This document shows positions 5,858-7,703 of a DNA stretch of 7,703 nt, one piece after another. The DNA comes from Peptoniphilus sp034090345. GTDB lineage: Bacteria > Bacillota > Clostridia > Tissierellales > Peptoniphilaceae. The stretch is from assembly GCF_034090345.1 (NCBI RefSeq), contig NZ_JAXDSS010000110.1, positions 1-7,703 of the forward strand, given 5' to 3'. Position 1 is the first letter of the stretch, and each line of letters begins with the position of its first letter. The position numbers and the translations under genes were made by a program. The notes beneath the pieces are model-generated. The model did no database searches, was not told the origin of the DNA, and saw nothing but the letters and a program-made list of their open reading frames with translations.

Positions 5858-7327
5858 TCACCTGCCTTTACTCAAAAGTTTCCAAAGTTTCTTCTTTGTA
5901 TCATTATTTAATTTAAAATCAGCCTCTACACTTCCATTTTGGAAATAAATAATTCTATTGCATACAGACAATAAGAACTCATAATCATGAGAGATTACAA
6001 ACAAGGCTTTATCAGCATCGGAAATTTCCAGAATGCTTTTAGATACCAAATCCATCGAATTTTTGTCTAACCCACTCGTAGGTTCGTCAAAAAATATCAC
6101 TTTACTCTCGCTACTTACCGCAGTTGCAATTGTCAATCTTTGCTTCTGTCCTCTTGACAGCGTCATTGGATGTCTATCCTCAAAATCCGAAATTCCAAAC
6201 TTTGATAAAATCCTATTTTTCTCCTCATCTGTAAGTTTTTCGTTAGATTTTCCAATGCTGAGTTCTTCCTTTACACTTCCTGCAAAAAGCTGAAAATCAG
6301 AATCCTGCATAACGAAATAGACCTGACCTAATCTTTTTTTATGAGTGTATTTTTCTCCTTGTATAAAAATATCTCCACTTTTTTCCTTTAACAACCCTGC
6401 ACAAAGTCTGCCAAAAGTTGTTTTACCGACTCCATTTTCACCTATAATCCCTATAATTTCATTGCCAAATGCAGTGATTGATATATCTTTTAGGATGCTG
6501 CCATTTTCTGTTTTGGTATGAAAGTATGAGAGTTTGTCAACTTTCAATATAGGCGTTTCCTCTATCTTAGGCTGATTCTGATTGATAACTTCCAAATCAT
6601 TCAAATATAAATTTCTAATATCTTGATGTTTCTTCTGTATGTCCATTAGATATCCGGAGGCATATTCTCCCACAATTTCCCCTTCATTAAGCACAAAGAG
6701 GCGATCCAATAACTCCGTAAGATAAAACAATCTATGCTCCAATACGATTATGGTTTTTCCAATCTGCTTCAGCTCTCTCAAAATATCCCTTAAATCAAAA
6801 ATGGATTGTATATCTAAATTCGCAGTAGGTTCATCAAATAAATAGATATCCGGCTCTATTGCATAACACGATGCAATTGCCACTTTCTGTTTTTCCCCAC
6901 TGGATAACTTAAAAATACTTTTTTCGTTTAAATGTTCTATGCCGAAAACTCGTAAACTGTTTTTAACCCGCTGTTTTATCTCGTCTTTGTTCAATCGCAT
7001 ATTACTTAAACCAAAAGCAACTTCGTTGAATGAATCCAACATAAAAAACTGACTTCTCGGATCTTGAAATACAGTACCTACCTTATTACCTATTTGTGAA
7101 AGCTCCAAATCACGGATACTCTTTCCATTAATATATACTTCACCTGTTAAAGTGCCTTCATAACGATGTGAGATAAGTCCGTTAATTACCGAACCAAGAG
7201 TGGTTTTACCACTACCGCTCTTACCTGTAATAACAATAAACTCTCCCTGTCTTATATCTAAGTTTATGTTATCAAGAATTTTCTCATTAGAGCTTATATT
7301 GTACGAAATATCCTTAAGTACTATCAT
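5858..7327 (-). CDS. ECF/CbiO-type ABC ATPase with two fused nucleotide-binding domains
   Basis: 489 residues from the ATG at 7327. GAGGT (7334-7338) is six bases upstream and overlaps the end of the preceding gene. An ATG at 7354 extends the frame by nine codons but lacks such a site. Two complete ABC ATPase domains follow each other. Domain 1 has Walker A GKSGSGKT (35-42), Q-loop Q88, signature LSSGE (141-145), Walker B YLFDE (162-166) and switch His198. Domain 2 has GENGVGKT (296-303), Q341, LSRGQ (390-394), IFFDE (411-415) and His447. All key residues are present in both halves, so both composite sites can be active. The fusion replaces the separate EcfA1/EcfA2 (CbiO) subunits, as in YkoD-type proteins. 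It energises the EcfT and S-component products encoded downstream. It lies two bases after the ABC half-transporter gene. Confidence 0.93.
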   Translation of the reverse strand: MIVLKDISYNISSNEKILDNINLDIRQGEFIVITGKSGSGKTTLGSVINGLISHRYEGTLTGEVYINGKSIRDLELSQIGNKVGTVFQDPRSQFFMLDSFNEVAFGLSNMRLNKDEIKQRVKNSLRVFGIEHLNEKSIFKLSSGEKQKVAIASCYAIEPDIYLFDEPTANLDIQSIFDLRDILRELKQIGKTIIVLEHRLFYLTELLDRLFVLNEGEIVGEYASGYLMDIQKKHQDIRNLYLNDLEVINQNQPKIEETPILKVDKLSYFHTKTENGSILKDISITAFGNEIIGIIGENGVGKTTFGRLCAGLLKEKSGDIFIQGEKYTHKKRLGQVYFVMQDSDFQLFAGSVKEELSIGKSNEKLTDEEKNRILSKFGISDFEDRHPMTLSRGQKQRLTIATAVSSESKVIFFDEPTSGLDKNSMDLVSKSILEISDADKALFVISHDYEFLLSVCNRIIYFQNGSVEADFKLNNDTKKKLWKLLSKGR

Positions 7328-7329
7328 CG

Positions 7330-7703
7330 CTATACCTCGTACTGAGCTTTCCATAATTTTGTATAGTATCCTTGCTTTTCTAAAAGCTCTCCGTGTTTTC
7401 CTTTTTCAAGCAATCTTCCTTTTTGGAATACAAGAATCTGATCTGCCTTTTGAATTGTTTTTAAATGATGAGCCACTACAAGTACAGTTCTATTCTTTGC
7501 AAGTTCTGTAATAGCATCTTGTATCAAAGATTCATTTACAGGATCAACATTACTTGTCATTTCATCAAGAATTAAAATAGGTGCATCCTTTAGAAAGGCT
7601 CTTGCAATAGATATTCTTTGTCTCTGTCCACCTGAAAGAATCCCACCATTTTCTCCAATATCAGTTTTATAACCTTTTGGTAAACTCATAATGAAATCAT
7701 GTA
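7330..7703 (-). CDS. ABC exporter-type half-transporter, C-terminal ATPase end (cut by window)
   Basis: Only the last 123 codons are inside the window; the frame runs off the right edge, so the N-terminal membrane domain and Walker A are out of sight. The visible part starts HDFIMSLPKGY, the segment before the signature in exporter-type ABC ATPases. It continues with LSGGQRQRISIARA (signature), ILILDEMTSNVD (Walker B and D-loop; Met replaces the usual Ala after DE) and VVAHHLKTI (switch His). The family fold is a transmembrane domain fused to an ATPase, as in MsbA or the YbtP/YbtQ and IrtAB siderophore transporters. The DEMTSNVDPVNE wording resembles the latter group to my eye, but without the membrane domain this stays uncertain. 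Its stop codon lies two bases before the ECF ATPase start, so it is part of the same operon. A partner half-transporter is expected just outside the window. Confidence 0.88.
   Translation of the reverse strand, partial: HDFIMSLPKGYKTDIGENGGILSGGQRQRISIARAFLKDAPILILDEMTSNVDPVNESLIQDAITELAKNRTVLVVAHHLKTIQKADQILVFQKGRLLEKGKHGELLEKQGYYTKLWKAQYEV

Overview
The window is AT-rich DNA with compact operons, strong GGAGG-type ribosome binding sites, TTG starts and a secreted protein ending in tandem copper-amine-oxidase-N-like repeats. Together these suggest a low-GC Firmicute, probably an anaerobic clostridial or Peptoniphilaceae-type organism (Anaerococcus or Peptoniphilus-like). The genus is a guess from style, not from a search. 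There are seven protein genes (one cut by the right edge), one decayed group II intron, and no tRNA, rRNA or CRISPR array that I can see.

Left region (1-3969). A two-gene leftward operon encodes a six-helix membrane protein (1086-1823) and a cytoplasmic TPR protein (4-1089), joined by a TTGA stop/start overlap. Diverging from it is a secreted phosphodiester glycosidase-like protein (1906-3969) with a signal peptide, an NAGPA catalytic domain, an Ig-like middle and two C-terminal stalk/CuAO-N repeats. Only 82 bp separate the two start codons, and two sigma-A-type promoters lie back to back there with interleaved elements. This may allow joint control of an envelope-related set of genes.

Middle (3970-4517). 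This gene-poor stretch of about 550 bp is not empty. On the minus strand it holds recognisable group II intron RNA: a fragment resembling domain I, a perfect 10-bp hairpin, a domain V-like catalytic hairpin, and a domain VI-like hairpin with the typical 3' end. The intron-encoded reverse transcriptase/maturase and most of the domain I-IV RNA are missing, so this is a dead or trans-dependent remnant. The remaining 195 bp (4323-4517) show nothing convincing.

Right region (4518-7703). A tightly packed leftward operon encodes, in transcription order, the C-terminal ATPase end of an ABC exporter-type half-transporter (truncated by the window), a double-ATPase ECF energizer, an EcfT transmembrane coupling protein, and an MptD/Trep_Strep-family S component. 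The last three form a complete dedicated (group I) ECF importer. Linkage of such an importer to exporter-fold ABC half-transporters recalls siderophore or metallophore gene clusters, so a metal-chelate or related small molecule is a reasonable but unproven substrate.

Several start codons were moved inward from the longest open frame because a good Shine-Dalgarno sequence sits directly before the internal codon. These are the genes starting at 1823, 1906, 5126, 5852 and 7327.
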